A stretch of DNA of 64,000 bases from Bradyrhizobium sp. 199. Lineage in GTDB: Bacteria > Pseudomonadota > Alphaproteobacteria > Rhizobiales > Xanthobacteraceae. The stretch spans positions 558,001-622,000 of the forward strand of contig NZ_JADPJI010000002.1 of the NCBI RefSeq assembly GCF_023073355.1. The letters are read 5' to 3'. How positions within the stretch are numbered: the first letter of the stretch is position 1; each line of letters opens with the position of its first letter. This document shows, one piece after another, positions 8,112-17,351 of this stretch. The translations under genes and the position numbers were made by a program. The notes beneath the pieces are model-generated. The model had not been told where the DNA came from. It searched no databases and worked only from the letters and a program-made list of their open reading frames with translations.

Positions 8112-8903
8112 TTAGCCTCTGATTGCCTCCTCGATCGCGCGCGCCTCCCGCAGCAATATCTCCGCGACCTCCTGTTCGCGCCGCGGGCCGAGCCTCGTTC
8201 GAACGGCAGAGACGGTGATCGCCGCGGCCGGCTGTCCGTCCGGCGTCTTGATCCAGGTCGACATTGATTTCGTGCCTTGCACCAGGCCGATCTCCCGCAT
8301 GTTGTATCCCCGCCGTCTCGCGGCGGTGACCTGGCCGAGCACCGTCGCGACGTCGGTCCGGTAGGCCTCGAACCTCTTTTCGTTGGCTGCGACGATCTTT
8401 CGCGCCTCCTGCGCCGGCATCGCGGCGAGAATGGCGACGCCAGCGCTGGAGACACCGAGCGGCCGGCGCGCGCCGATCTCGATCGACAGCACCTGGATCG
8501 GATAGACACCGATCCTGCGATCGACGCAGAGCGTGTCGTTGCCGGTGCGCATCGTCAGGAACAGCGTGTCGCCGATCTCGGCGGAGGCACGTTGCAGCGA
8601 CGGACTGGCGGCGATCAGCAGCCGCGACGGCCGCGGCCGCGCCAGCGCCAGCTCCGGCACCTGGTTGCCGATCGCGAAGCGGCCGCTCCGCTCGTTCCGT
8701 TCCACGATGCCTTCCTCGATCAGCACGTGCACGATGCGATGCACGGTCGGTCGGGTGAGCCCGGTCGCGCGCACGACCTCGGCCAATGGGACACCGGCCT
8801 CGCGGCCTGCGGCCAGAATGCGCAGCACCGCGAGCGCGCGCCTGATTGCCTGCGCACCCTGTCGCGGTTCTATCGCGTGGCGGGCGACCCTGGTTCTGTC
8901 CAT
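8112..8903 (-). CDS. IclR-family transcriptional regulator
   Basis: A 263-residue regulator with the N-terminal winged helix-turn-helix (about residues 15-75, with TGLTRPTVHRIVHVL as the recognition region) and the IclR effector domain containing VDRRIGVYPIQVLS and RPLGVSSAGVAILA. The frame is open upstream to 9002, but the ATG at 8903 gives the normal family length. It is divergent from the catabolic operon starting at 9032, with 128 bases between, so it most likely controls that operon and itself. A perfect palindrome overlaps its start codon. Confidence 0.9.
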   Translation of the reverse strand: MDRTRVARHAIEPRQGAQAIRRALAVLRILAAGREAGVPLAEVVRATGLTRPTVHRIVHVLIEEGIVERNERSGRFAIGNQVPELALARPRPSRLLIAASPSLQRASAEIGDTLFLTMRTGNDTLCVDRRIGVYPIQVLSIEIGARRPLGVSSAGVAILAAMPAQEARKIVAANEKRFEAYRTDVATVLGQVTAARRRGYNMREIGLVQGTKSMSTWIKTPDGQPAAAITVSAVRTRLGPRREQEVAEILLREARAIEEAIRG

Positions 8904-8913
8904 ACTATGGACA
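8897..8913. promoter_or_regulatory. Perfect 17-bp palindrome, candidate IclR operator
   Basis: TGTCCATA-C-TATGGACA is an 8-bp perfect inverted repeat around one central base. It overlaps the start codon of the IclR gene and lies about 120 bases before the Bug gene. IclR proteins bind short palindromes of this size near their own promoter, so autoregulation is a natural reading. The position over the ATG implies either repression by blocking early elongation, a leaderless transcript, or a different true start. Confidence 0.55.
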
Positions 8914-9031
8914 AGAACGCCACAATTCGCTCGACAGGTAAAGCACCTATCTGGAGATTGCTCCGATCGCGCTGCCGTGCATGACGTCAGGGAACTCGGC
9001 ATGGAATTGGAAGCGCCGCCGGGAGGTCAAC

Positions 9032-9994
9032 ATGAGATTCATCTGGATTGCGATAGCTGCCGCAGTCGCGATGCTGGGTCCCGCGATGGGCCAGCAATGG
9101 CCGGCACGCAGCGTCAAGCTGATCGTGCCTTATCCCGCCGGCGGCAATGTCGACAGCGCCGCGCGGATCGTCGCTGACAAGCTGCAGGAAAAGCTCGGCC
9201 AGCCGTTCGTGATCGAGAACAAGGCGGGCGCCGGCGGCATGATCGCGGGCGAGGCCTTCGCGCAATCGGCGCCGGACGGCTACACGTTGTTCGTCGGCGC
9301 GAACGGCCCGGTGCTGTTCGCGCCCGAGATCAACAAGCGCGACGTGTATAACTGGAAAAAGGACTTTCTGCCGATCTCGACGATCTCGATGACGCCGCTG
9401 GTGCTCGAGGTTCATCCGTCGGTGCAGGCGACGACGTTCAAGGAGTTTCTCGACCTTGCCAAGCGCGAGCCCCGCAAGCTGACGATGGCCTCGCCCGGTC
9501 CCGGCACCACCAACCATCTGCTCAGCGAGCTGATGCAATCCAGCCTCGAGGTGCAATGGGTCACCGCGCATTACCGCGGCAACGCGCCGGCGATCAACGA
9601 TCTGCTCGGTGGCCAGGTGCAGTTCGCGTTCGACCAGCTCACGGTCAGTCTCCAGCACATCAAGGCCGGCCTGTTCCGTGCGCTCGCGGTCACCAGCCCG
9701 CACCGGCTGAAGTCGCTGCCCGACGTGCCGACCTTCACTGAGCTCGGTTACAAGGACTTTGACGGTCAGACCTTCACCGGCCTGTTCGCACCGGCCGGCA
9801 CGCCGGCGCCCGTGATCGACAAGCTGCACGAGGCACTGACCGCGATCCTGAAGGACCCCGCCGTGGTCGACAAGTTCGAGAAGCTCGGCGGCGAAGCCGT
9901 CGCGATGACGCCTGACGAATTCAAGGCCTATCTCGAGCGCGAGGATGCCAAATGGATTCCGATCGTGCGCAAGGCCAACATCAAGGCGGATTGA
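9032..9994 (+). CDS. Bug/TctC-family tripartite tricarboxylate transporter substrate-binding protein
   Basis: A 320-residue periplasmic binding protein. A signal peptide of about 20 residues ending at AMG-QQ is visible, followed by the family hallmark WPARSVKLIVPYPAGGNVD and a later VIENKAGAGGMIAGE segment. GGGAGGTC precedes the ATG at 9032, which favours it over the upstream frame extension. TctA/TctB membrane partners are absent nearby, as is common for these expanded families. As first gene of the operon it probably binds the carboxylate compound degraded by the downstream enzymes. Confidence 0.92.
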   Translation: MRFIWIAIAAAVAMLGPAMGQQWPARSVKLIVPYPAGGNVDSAARIVADKLQEKLGQPFVIENKAGAGGMIAGEAFAQSAPDGYTLFVGANGPVLFAPEINKRDVYNWKKDFLPISTISMTPLVLEVHPSVQATTFKEFLDLAKREPRKLTMASPGPGTTNHLLSELMQSSLEVQWVTAHYRGNAPAINDLLGGQVQFAFDQLTVSLQHIKAGLFRALAVTSPHRLKSLPDVPTFTELGYKDFDGQTFTGLFAPAGTPAPVIDKLHEALTAILKDPAVVDKFEKLGGEAVAMTPDEFKAYLEREDAKWIPIVRKANIKAD

Positions 9995-9997
9995 TCG

Positions 9998-10615
9998 ATG
10001 CGGATCGACCCCACCGAGCTCGGCGCCGAGCGCATCTACCGCCTGATGACCGGCATCGTGGTGCCGCGTCCGATCGCCTGGGTGACCAGCCTATCGCGAT
10101 CCGGCGTGCTCAACCTCGCCCCGTTCAGCGCCTTCACCTTCGTCTCGCAGAAGCCGCCGATGCTCGCCATCAGCGTCGGCCGCAAGGGCGCCGATTACAA
10201 GGACACCGCGCACAACATCCTCGATACCGAGGAGTACGTGATCCACATCGCCGATGCGCCGCTGATGTCAGCGGTGCACGATTCGTCGGTCGAGCATCCG
10301 CCTGAAATAAGCGAGGTCGAACATCTCGGGCTCGAGACGCTGGCCTGCGAGCTCATCAAGGTGCGCCGGCTGGCGGCAGCGCCGGTCGCGATGGAATGTC
10401 GCTTCCGGCAGTGCCTGGAATTCGGCGATGCCAGGAGCCGGCTCCTCGTCGGCGAGGTCGTGATGTTCCACATCCGCGACGGCCTCGTGAATGACGGCAA
10501 GGTCGAGACCTCAGCGCTGGACCCGATCGCCCGCATCGGCGGTCCCCGTTACGCCCGGCTCGGCGAGATTGTGACGCTGAAGACCGTATTCCAGACCCCG
10601 AAATCGAAAGACTGA
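9998..10615 (+). CDS. Flavin reductase-like / FMN-binding split-barrel protein
   Basis: A 205-residue protein of the flavin reductase-like domain family. Typical segments are IVVPRPIAWVTSLSRSG, NLAPFSAFTFVSQKPP and the later LVGEVVMFHI. It follows the binding-protein gene by 3 bases. Members supply reduced flavin to two-component monooxygenases or act on small carbonyl compounds; no monooxygenase partner lies in this operon, so it may itself be an oxidoreductase of the pathway. Confidence 0.85.
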   Translation: MRIDPTELGAERIYRLMTGIVVPRPIAWVTSLSRSGVLNLAPFSAFTFVSQKPPMLAISVGRKGADYKDTAHNILDTEEYVIHIADAPLMSAVHDSSVEHPPEISEVEHLGLETLACELIKVRRLAAAPVAMECRFRQCLEFGDARSRLLVGEVVMFHIRDGLVNDGKVETSALDPIARIGGPRYARLGEIVTLKTVFQTPKSKD

Positions 10616-10658
10616 GCGCCGCCCCGCCGCGCTGCCCGAACACCATTGGAGAACGACC

Positions 10659-11519
10659 ATGCGCCTCGTAAGCTATCTCGTCGATGGAGAGCCGCGCTAC
10701 GGTGCGGCCGTCGAAGGCGGTGTGATCGACCTGACCAAGCGGATCGGCCGCGCCTTCTCCGATGCCCGCGCGCTGATCGCGGCCAACGCGCTCGCCGATG
10801 CGCAGGAAGCGACGGCCGGCGCCAAGCCCGACTACACGCTTGAAGACCTCGTCCTGCTGCCGCCGGTGCTCGCGCCGGAAAAGCTCTGGTGCATCGGCGT
10901 CAACTACGCTGAGCGCAACGCCGAGTACAAGGACAACTCGGACCTGCCCAAATATCCGAGCCTGTTCGTGCGCAGCATGTCGTCGATGACGGGCTCGGGC
11001 CAGCCGCTGGAGAAGCCGAAGGTTTCGGAGCAGCTCGACTATGAGGGCGAGCTCGTCATCGTGGTCGGCCAGGGCGGCCGACACATCCCGCGCGAAAAGG
11101 CATGGTCGCATATCTTCGGCATGACGCTATGCAACGAGGGCACGATCCGCGACTGGCTGCGTCACGGGAAGTTCAACGTGACCCAAGGCAAGAATTTCGA
11201 TCGCTCCGGTAGCATCGGCCCGTGGATCGTCACGTCGGACGAGCTCGATCCGCGCGGGCCTCATGATATCACCACGCGCGTCAATGGCGAGGTGCGGCAG
11301 CAGGACACGACCGAGCGGCTGATGTTCCCGTTCGATTTCCTGATCTCCTATCTCTCCACTTTCGCAACCCTCAAGCCGGGCGACATGATCGTGACCGGCA
11401 CGCCGACCGGCGCGGGCGCCCGCTTCGATCCGCCGCGCTGGCTCAGGGACGGCGACGTCGTCGAGGTCGAGTCGAGCCGCATCGGTGTGCTCCGCAACAC
11501 CGTAGCGGCGGAGAGATAG
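10659..11519 (+). CDS. Fumarylacetoacetate hydrolase-family protein (HpaG/HpcE-like)
   Basis: A 286-residue FAH-domain protein. The metal-binding acidic cluster is visible in QLDYEGELVIVVG, and the substrate-binding segments are LWCIGVNYAERNAEY and VTGTPTGAG. FAH enzymes here act as hydrolase, isomerase or decarboxylase on 2-oxo-enedioates produced after aromatic ring opening. It directly precedes a 2-oxo-hept-enedioate hydratase-like gene, which favours an isomerase/decarboxylase of a meta-cleavage type pathway. An in-frame Shine-Dalgarno region GGAGAACG lies before the ATG. Confidence 0.9.
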   Translation: MRLVSYLVDGEPRYGAAVEGGVIDLTKRIGRAFSDARALIAANALADAQEATAGAKPDYTLEDLVLLPPVLAPEKLWCIGVNYAERNAEYKDNSDLPKYPSLFVRSMSSMTGSGQPLEKPKVSEQLDYEGELVIVVGQGGRHIPREKAWSHIFGMTLCNEGTIRDWLRHGKFNVTQGKNFDRSGSIGPWIVTSDELDPRGPHDITTRVNGEVRQQDTTERLMFPFDFLISYLSTFATLKPGDMIVTGTPTGAGARFDPPRWLRDGDVVEVESSRIGVLRNTVAAER

Positions 11520-11522
11520 ATC

Positions 11523-12326
11523 ATGCTGGATGCCGCAACGATCGAACGGCTTGCTGCCCGCCTCGATGAAGCCGAGCGTACGAAATCGCTGATCCCGATG
11601 TTCACAAAGGACCATCCAGATTTCAGCATCGAGGATGCCTACGCGGTCCAGCGCGCCTGGACCAAGCTCCAGCTCGGCCGCGGCCGCATCATCAGGGGTC
11701 ACAAGATCGGCCTGACCTCGAAGGCGATGCAGAACGCGGTCGGCATCTCCGAGCCCGACTACGGCGTGCTGTTCGCCGACATGTTCTATGCCGATGCGAC
11801 GCCGATTCCGTTCGACCGCTTCCACGCGCCGCGCATCGAGGTCGAGCTCGCCTTCGTGCTGAAGGCGCCGCTGCGCGGGCCCGATTGCACCATCTTTGAC
11901 GTGCTCAACGCCACCGATTACGTCACGCCCGCGCTCGAAATCCTGGAGACGCGCATGCATCGCGTCGATCCTGAGACGGGCAAGACGCGAAAGGTCATGG
12001 ACACGATCTCGGACAACGCGGCAAACGCCGCGCTGGTGCTCGGCGGCCGGCCGTTTCGCCCCTTGGACGCCGATCTGCGCTGGATCGGTGCGCTCTTGTT
12101 CCGCAACGGCGAGGTCGAGGAGACCGGCCTTGCCGCCGGCGTGCTCAATCATCCCGCGAATGGCATCGCCTGGCTCGCCAACCGTCTTGCGCCGCATGAC
12201 GAACATCTCGCCGCCGGCGAGGTGGTGCTGGCAGGATCGTTCACGCGTCCGGTCGACATCCGCCGCGGCGACACCTTCCATGCCGACTACGGCGCGTTCG
12301 GCTCGGTGTCCTGCCAGTTCGTCTGA
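11523..12326 (+). CDS. 2-oxo-hept-4-ene-1,7-dioate hydratase-like protein (HpaH/MhpD family)
   Basis: A 267-residue member of the hydratase/decarboxylase family that adds water to 2-oxo-enoic acids. Visible hallmarks are [23 protein letters not shown], the metal-ligand region [11 protein letters not shown] and the GAFGSVS C-terminal motif. It starts 3 bases after the FAH gene. Together they resemble steps of homoprotocatechuate degradation, but the ring-cleavage dioxygenase, dehydrogenase and aldolase are absent from this operon, so the substrate may differ. Confidence 0.88.
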   Translation: MLDAATIERLAARLDEAERTKSLIPMFTKDHPDFSIEDAYAVQRAWTKLQLGRGRIIRGHKIGLTSKAMQNAVGISEPDYGVLFADMFYADATPIPFDRFHAPRIEVELAFVLKAPLRGPDCTIFDVLNATDYVTPALEILETRMHRVDPETGKTRKVMDTISDNAANAALVLGGRPFRPLDADLRWIGALLFRNGEVEETGLAAGVLNHPANGIAWLANRLAPHDEHLAAGEVVLAGSFTRPVDIRRGDTFHADYGAFGSVSCQFV

Positions 12327-12351
12327 ACCAACAACAATGAGGAAGCGCATC

Positions 12352-12747
12352 ATGAGTGGTCATACGCGGCGCAAGAGCATCCATATCGGCGGCTTCAAGC
12401 ATGCCAACCCGATTCCGAACGCCTGTCGCATCGGCAGCCTCGTGATGTCCGGCGTCATCCTCGGTCGCGATGGCGCGACCGGCGTCATGCCGGAGAGCCT
12501 GGACGCGCAATGCGCCAACATGTTCGCGCATATGAAGGGGACGGTGGAAGCCGCCGGCGGCAGCACGGACGACATCATCAAGATGACGGTATGGTTGAAG
12601 AACCGCAACGACCGCAGCCCCGTCAATGTCGAGTGGCTCAAAATGTTTCCGGACGAGCATTCGCGCCCGGCGCGCCACGCGCTGCCGATGGACAACATGG
12701 ACGGCGGCGCGCTGGTGCAGTGCGACTTCACCGCCGTGATCGACTGA
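12352..12747 (+). CDS. RidA-family protein (operonic)
   Basis: A 131-residue member of the RidA/YjgF/UK114 superfamily. It has the typical MSGVILGRDG, ANMFAHMKGTVEAAGG, DIIKMTVWL and SRPARHALP segments. RidA proteins deaminate reactive imines or enamines; the branch found in catabolic operons often handles aminoacrylate-like intermediates. AGGAAG precedes the ATG at 12352, which is chosen over one at 12337. Its place in the operon suggests a 2-imino or enamine intermediate, or a decarboxylase-like variant function. Confidence 0.85.
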   Translation: MSGHTRRKSIHIGGFKHANPIPNACRIGSLVMSGVILGRDGATGVMPESLDAQCANMFAHMKGTVEAAGGSTDDIIKMTVWLKNRNDRSPVNVEWLKMFPDEHSRPARHALPMDNMDGGALVQCDFTAVID

Positions 12748-12760
12748 AGGAGTTTTGCGC

Positions 12761-13636
12761 ATGCCGACCTATCTGCCGTTCGACCCCAATCCGCGCCGCC
12801 CGATCAAGGCGCCGCCGCCGAAGACCATCGACAGCCAGTTTCACGTGCTGGGGCCCGTCGACAAATATCCGGAGCGCCCCGGCGCGGCCTATCGGATGCC
12901 GAGTGCGACCTGGGAAGCGGCGCTGCGCATGCACAAGGCGCTCGGCATCGAGCGCGGCATCATCGTGCAGACCACGACCTACGGCGCCGATCATGCCGTC
13001 GTGCTCGACGGCCTCGCCGCGATGGGCCCGAACTATCGCGGCTGCGCCAATGCGCTGGTGTTCGCTGAGGCGAACGATGCTTATCTCGCCAAGCTGCATG
13101 ATGCAGGCGTGCGCGGCGCGCGCTTCAGCTTCCGCCAAGAGCTCGGCGCGGTGCTGTCGGACGCCGATTTCGCCCGCGCCATCGCGCGCATTCGCGAGCT
13201 CGGCTGGTACGTCAAGATCCAGCCGGAGAAGGACGGCATCGTCTCAAGCGTCGCCAAGTACGAGAACCTCGACGTTCCCGTGCTGATCGACCACATGGCG
13301 CGTCCCGATCCTGAAGCCGGCAACAACGATCCGAATCTGCGCAAGATGCTCGAGCTGCTCGACAAGGGCAATTTCTGGGTGATGCTGTCGCTCGGCGAGA
13401 AGACCTCGAAGCTTGGTGCGCCCTACGACGACGTCATCCCGATCGCGCGTGCCTATATCGAGGCGGCCGTCGACCGCTGCGTCTGGGCCAGCGACTGGCC
13501 GCATCCGGTCTCGGTGAAGCAGCCGCCGAACGATGCCGATCTGCTAGAGCTGATGTACCGCTACGCGCCCGACCAGACGGAGCTGGAGAAGATATTGGTG
13601 CACAATCCGGCCAAGCTGTTCGGCTTTGCGGATTAG
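12761..13636 (+). CDS. Amidohydrolase family 2 (2-pyrone-4,6-dicarboxylate hydrolase-like)
   Basis: A 291-residue TIM-barrel hydrolase. It shows the late motifs of the amidohydrolase-2 family: VPVLIDHMARPDPEAG, CVWASDWPHPVS with the catalytic aspartate, and HNPAKLFGF at the end. The usual N-terminal HxH metal motif reads DSQFHVLG, so the first histidine is glutamine; metal-independent lactonases of the LigI group tolerate such change. AAGGAG lies 8 bases before the ATG; an in-frame TTG at 12755 is less likely. It ends the operon and probably hydrolyses a lactone or pyrone intermediate. Confidence 0.85.
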   Translation: MPTYLPFDPNPRRPIKAPPPKTIDSQFHVLGPVDKYPERPGAAYRMPSATWEAALRMHKALGIERGIIVQTTTYGADHAVVLDGLAAMGPNYRGCANALVFAEANDAYLAKLHDAGVRGARFSFRQELGAVLSDADFARAIARIRELGWYVKIQPEKDGIVSSVAKYENLDVPVLIDHMARPDPEAGNNDPNLRKMLELLDKGNFWVMLSLGEKTSKLGAPYDDVIPIARAYIEAAVDRCVWASDWPHPVSVKQPPNDADLLELMYRYAPDQTELEKILVHNPAKLFGFAD

Positions 13637-13682
13637 CGCCTGTTGAGTTGAGGCCCCGTTGAGTTCTCGACCTCTCTCCGTT

Positions 13683-13705
13683 CCCTCCCCCACAAGGGGG
13701 GAGGG
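13683..13705. terminator. Hairpin between convergent genes
   Basis: CCCTCCCCC and GGGGGAGGG form a perfect 9-bp stem with a short loop, between the end of the catabolic operon and the reverse-strand luciferase-like gene. There is no clear T-run, so it may be a repeat element that also stops transcription. Confidence 0.5.
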
Positions 13706-13744
13706 ATCAGACCTCCGGGGGACGAACCGCGCTCACCCCACTGC

Positions 13745-14740
<996 letters not shown>

Positions 14741-15288
14741 GGGGAGGGTACCGGTGAGTGGATGCGCATTGGGCTTTCACATGTAGTGCCCGTCCATGGG
14801 AATGTTAGCGCCGCCCCGCAATGGTTGAAGATGTCGGTCAAGCACGAACGGATATGGATCGTATTGAAATAGTTAGCGTTCTTAGGCGCCGGGTAAGACT
14901 CCCTGGCGTTGCCGCCGATGGGCGCTGGCAGGGCATCGTTGTGGAGCTCCAATCTCCCTCACGCGGAGCAGGACCTGCAGGCCAGCGATACGGCCGCGAC
15001 GATGGTTGGGCCTGCGTGCGTCATTACGACCCGCCCCCAGCCGCGCGGCAGGACCGCCAATTCCGGGATTGTCCGAATTGCCAGTGGCAACCCCCGCGAG
15101 TTTCATGTTTAGTGACGAGATTGTTTGAAGGCGTGTTTTCGCAAACGAAGCGGCATCCTGAGACGCGGTTGATTGTCGATGGAGCGCCGTCGTGAGCGAG
15201 CACCAGTAAAGCTGGGCTCGCTGAAAATATATTGGCAAGGCGTCCCAGCCGCAGGCTGCGCCGCATAACGGATATAGAGAGTTGGATC
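14741..15288. other. Intergenic region without a recognised gene
   Basis: About 550 bases between a reverse-strand and a forward-strand gene. Short open frames exist on both strands but overlap one another and have no recognisable domain, ribosome-binding site or signal peptide. Base composition drops toward AT at 15105-15140 and 15220-15235 (GAAAATATATT), which could hold the promoter of the downstream four-gene cluster. Confidence 0.5.
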
Positions 15289-16431
15289 ATGGGTGGTCCT
15301 CCCGGCGAAGTGGCTCCCCCGGCTGACGAAGCGCCTGCCCCTGCAAAGAAGGGGTCCAAGACCTGGATTGTGGTGGTGGGCTTCATCGGTGTGGCAGCCG
15401 CGACATTCGCTTTGGTGCGTTGGGCCGGGACCGGTGAGCAACCCAAGCTCTCGGTCGCAAAGCAATGGAATGAGGCGATCCAGAAACTCGGTTTCGAGCC
15501 GGTCTATCCACCCGTCGAGGACATCCAGGTTGGCGATGTCTTTGCGATGATCTCCGACGACGCGGTCAGCGATTCGGCGACGGACGAGCCCTTCGCGGGG
15601 CGCTCGATCAAATTGCTGCATCTCGATATGACCTCGGAAATCGAGGATGCCTATCGGGCGGTCTATCAGTTCCCCGCCACGAATGCCCGCCCAGACCGTG
15701 ACGGACAGGTTTGGCCGCAGACGGTCTCCACCGACTCGCTATTCAAGCCGCCCGCGACCCGGACCACCCTTCCGCTCGTGCTGTTTCCGCGCTTCACCAT
15801 TACCAATGTGAAGCGGGCAAGCGGCGGGGCCAGCGCGATGTCCCAGTTGTTGAGCGGCGGGTTTGGTGCCGATGCAAGCTCGACCGAAACGGTCGAGGTC
15901 AGATTTTCAGCCACCGAAACCTACGGTGTTCCGGCGGTACCGGCGGAGCTTCGGTTGCTCGACTTCTGCGAAGATGACGCAACGAAAGGGTTCTGCTCGC
16001 AGCAAGGGTTGCGCAAACAGCTTTCGATCCTGATCGGCAAGAGGATCGACGACAAGGTGAAGGATCGCAAGACGGGCGTTGAGCGGCCGCGCTTCTCGGT
16101 CGAGCTCGCGCTCGTCAGCCGCGTGTTCCTGGCCCGCTCGATTCAAACCAGCATGGGCGAGGATGGCGGCACGCGGGGGAACGTGGGGGTGAACCAGCAG
16201 GCTGTATTGCCGGCGGCGGCAGCGCAGGCGGCCCCGGCGGCTGCAGGCGCGAGCGGCGACGGCAAGCCGCAGTCCCCCGCTCCGACGCCGCAGGCCGGGC
16301 CAAACGATGCGCCGGGCGGGGCGATCGCCTTCGAGCGCCGCGCGGCGTCGAACGTGCTGTTGCCGGATACGCTGCTGCCGCGCCCGGTCGTGGTCGGTTT
16401 CAAGAGCGTTCGATTGAGGCCTGGGGAGTGA
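15289..16431 (+). CDS. Uncharacterised single-pass membrane protein with long periplasmic domain
   Basis: A 380-residue protein of no recognised family. A Pro/Ala-rich cytoplasmic N-terminus of about 25 residues is followed by one membrane segment (WIVVVGFIGVAAATFALV, about residues 27-44) and a long soluble domain. Four cysteines or fewer are present, two in the LLDFCEDDATKGFCSQQ segment. Residues 300-345 are a low-complexity Ala/Pro linker, followed by a conserved-looking tail ending in PRPVVVGFKSVRLRPGE. The frame is open to 15232 but the ATG at 15289 precedes the natural membrane-protein start. It heads a tight cluster with three exported proteins, so an envelope assembly role is inferred. 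Confidence 0.75.
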   Translation: MGGPPGEVAPPADEAPAPAKKGSKTWIVVVGFIGVAAATFALVRWAGTGEQPKLSVAKQWNEAIQKLGFEPVYPPVEDIQVGDVFAMISDDAVSDSATDEPFAGRSIKLLHLDMTSEIEDAYRAVYQFPATNARPDRDGQVWPQTVSTDSLFKPPATRTTLPLVLFPRFTITNVKRASGGASAMSQLLSGGFGADASSTETVEVRFSATETYGVPAVPAELRLLDFCEDDATKGFCSQQGLRKQLSILIGKRIDDKVKDRKTGVERPRFSVELALVSRVFLARSIQTSMGEDGGTRGNVGVNQQAVLPAAAAQAAPAAAGASGDGKPQSPAPTPQAGPNDAPGGAIAFERRAASNVLLPDTLLPRPVVVGFKSVRLRPGE

Positions 16432-16434
16432 AGG

Positions 16435-16719
16435 ATGAGCACACGCAAGACACTGTTGCTGGCCAGCCTGGCGCTGATCGCGTTTCCGCTACCCCGCGCT
16501 GAGTTGTTCAGCCGGATCGCCGAAGGCTGCAACTGCGACCGAAGCAAGATGGCGTGCAGGATCCAATGCTCCGACATCGGGTCGGGAACCGGTACGGGCG
16601 GTGGGTCGAGTACGTTCAGGATTGCCCCTGATGCCGATCGTCCAGTCCCGGAGCGGCCGATCGTCGTGCCTCCGACGGTGCCGGATATCAGGAGTTCGAC
16701 CGGGCAGATCAACAGGTGA
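16435..16719 (+). CDS. Small exported cysteine-containing protein, unknown function
   Basis: A 94-residue protein with a signal peptide (TLLLASLALIAFPLP) and four closely spaced cysteines in GCNCDRSKMACRIQCSD. A Gly/Ser linker and a Pro/Val-rich tail (PERPIVVPPTVPDIRSS) follow. It starts 3 bases after the preceding gene with GGGGAG nearby, so it is co-translated. The C-x-C...C-x3-C knot suggests a disulfide-stabilised periplasmic or surface peptide. No family is recognised. Confidence 0.65.
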   Translation: MSTRKTLLLASLALIAFPLPRAELFSRIAEGCNCDRSKMACRIQCSDIGSGTGTGGGSSTFRIAPDADRPVPERPIVVPPTVPDIRSSTGQINR

Positions 16720-16805
16720 TCGGCTGACTGATTGATCGAGATGCCGGTGGGGCATCGGGCATTTGGCGGCTTTGGCTTCGTAGCGTGGGGTGCAGGGGAA
16801 TGCAG

Positions 16806-17345
16806 ATGATGTCGAAGGGATCAATCCGGTTTTTGATTGCAGCAATGTTGGGGTGCCTGCTTCAAGTGCAGGGTACGCGAACTGCGTCGGCGCAGGCTGA
16901 CCCGCGGCAAATCCTGATGGCCGTCATCCAGCAATTGCAGACGGGCACACCGAATTGGACTTGGTACGGCCCGCAACTCTGGCAGACGATCGCGATGCAG
17001 ACGGGCAACAGCGGCGTCTACCCGCAACTGGTCCAACTCGGGCAGGTGACCAATGTGGTTCTGAACGGACAGTCCCAGCTCCCTGCGGGACCGGTGTATT
17101 CCCTGGTCGCGCAGCATCAGCAGGGCGTGTCGACCTGGCTCTTGGGCATCAGCCTCTATACCAACCGGATCGAATACGCGAACTTCAACATCGGCTCCGC
17201 GCCTCAGCAACTGCCGGCCCCACCCGTGCCGCTTCCGCAAACCGGGGCTCCGACTCCCGGAAGCGTGCCAAATCCGCCGGCGAATCCCCCGCCGCAGACC
17301 AGCGGCACCTCAGAGGCTTGTAAGAGGTTTCCAAATCTCTGCTAG
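16806..17345 (+). CDS. Exported protein, unknown function
   Basis: A 179-residue protein. The signal peptide spans about 30 residues (FLIAAMLGCLLQVQG ... TASA-QA). The mature part contains a Gln/Leu-rich segment with PNWTWYGPQLWQTIAMQ, and a Pro-rich C-terminal linker ending in a short cysteine pair motif EACKRFPNLC. Several ATGs are possible (16800, 16806, 16809); AGGGGAA fits 16806 or 16809. It sits 6 bases before the metalloprotease gene and belongs to the same cluster. No family is recognised. Confidence 0.65.
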   Translation: MMSKGSIRFLIAAMLGCLLQVQGTRTASAQADPRQILMAVIQQLQTGTPNWTWYGPQLWQTIAMQTGNSGVYPQLVQLGQVTNVVLNGQSQLPAGPVYSLVAQHQQGVSTWLLGISLYTNRIEYANFNIGSAPQQLPAPPVPLPQTGAPTPGSVPNPPANPPPQTSGTSEACKRFPNLC

Positions 17346-17351
17346 GGAGAC

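Noticed and set aside
14821..15195. Forward 124-codon frame in the gap before the envelope cluster
   Set aside because: Composition is Arg/Pro-rich shadow-like, a reverse frame overlaps it, and there is no domain or ribosome-binding site.
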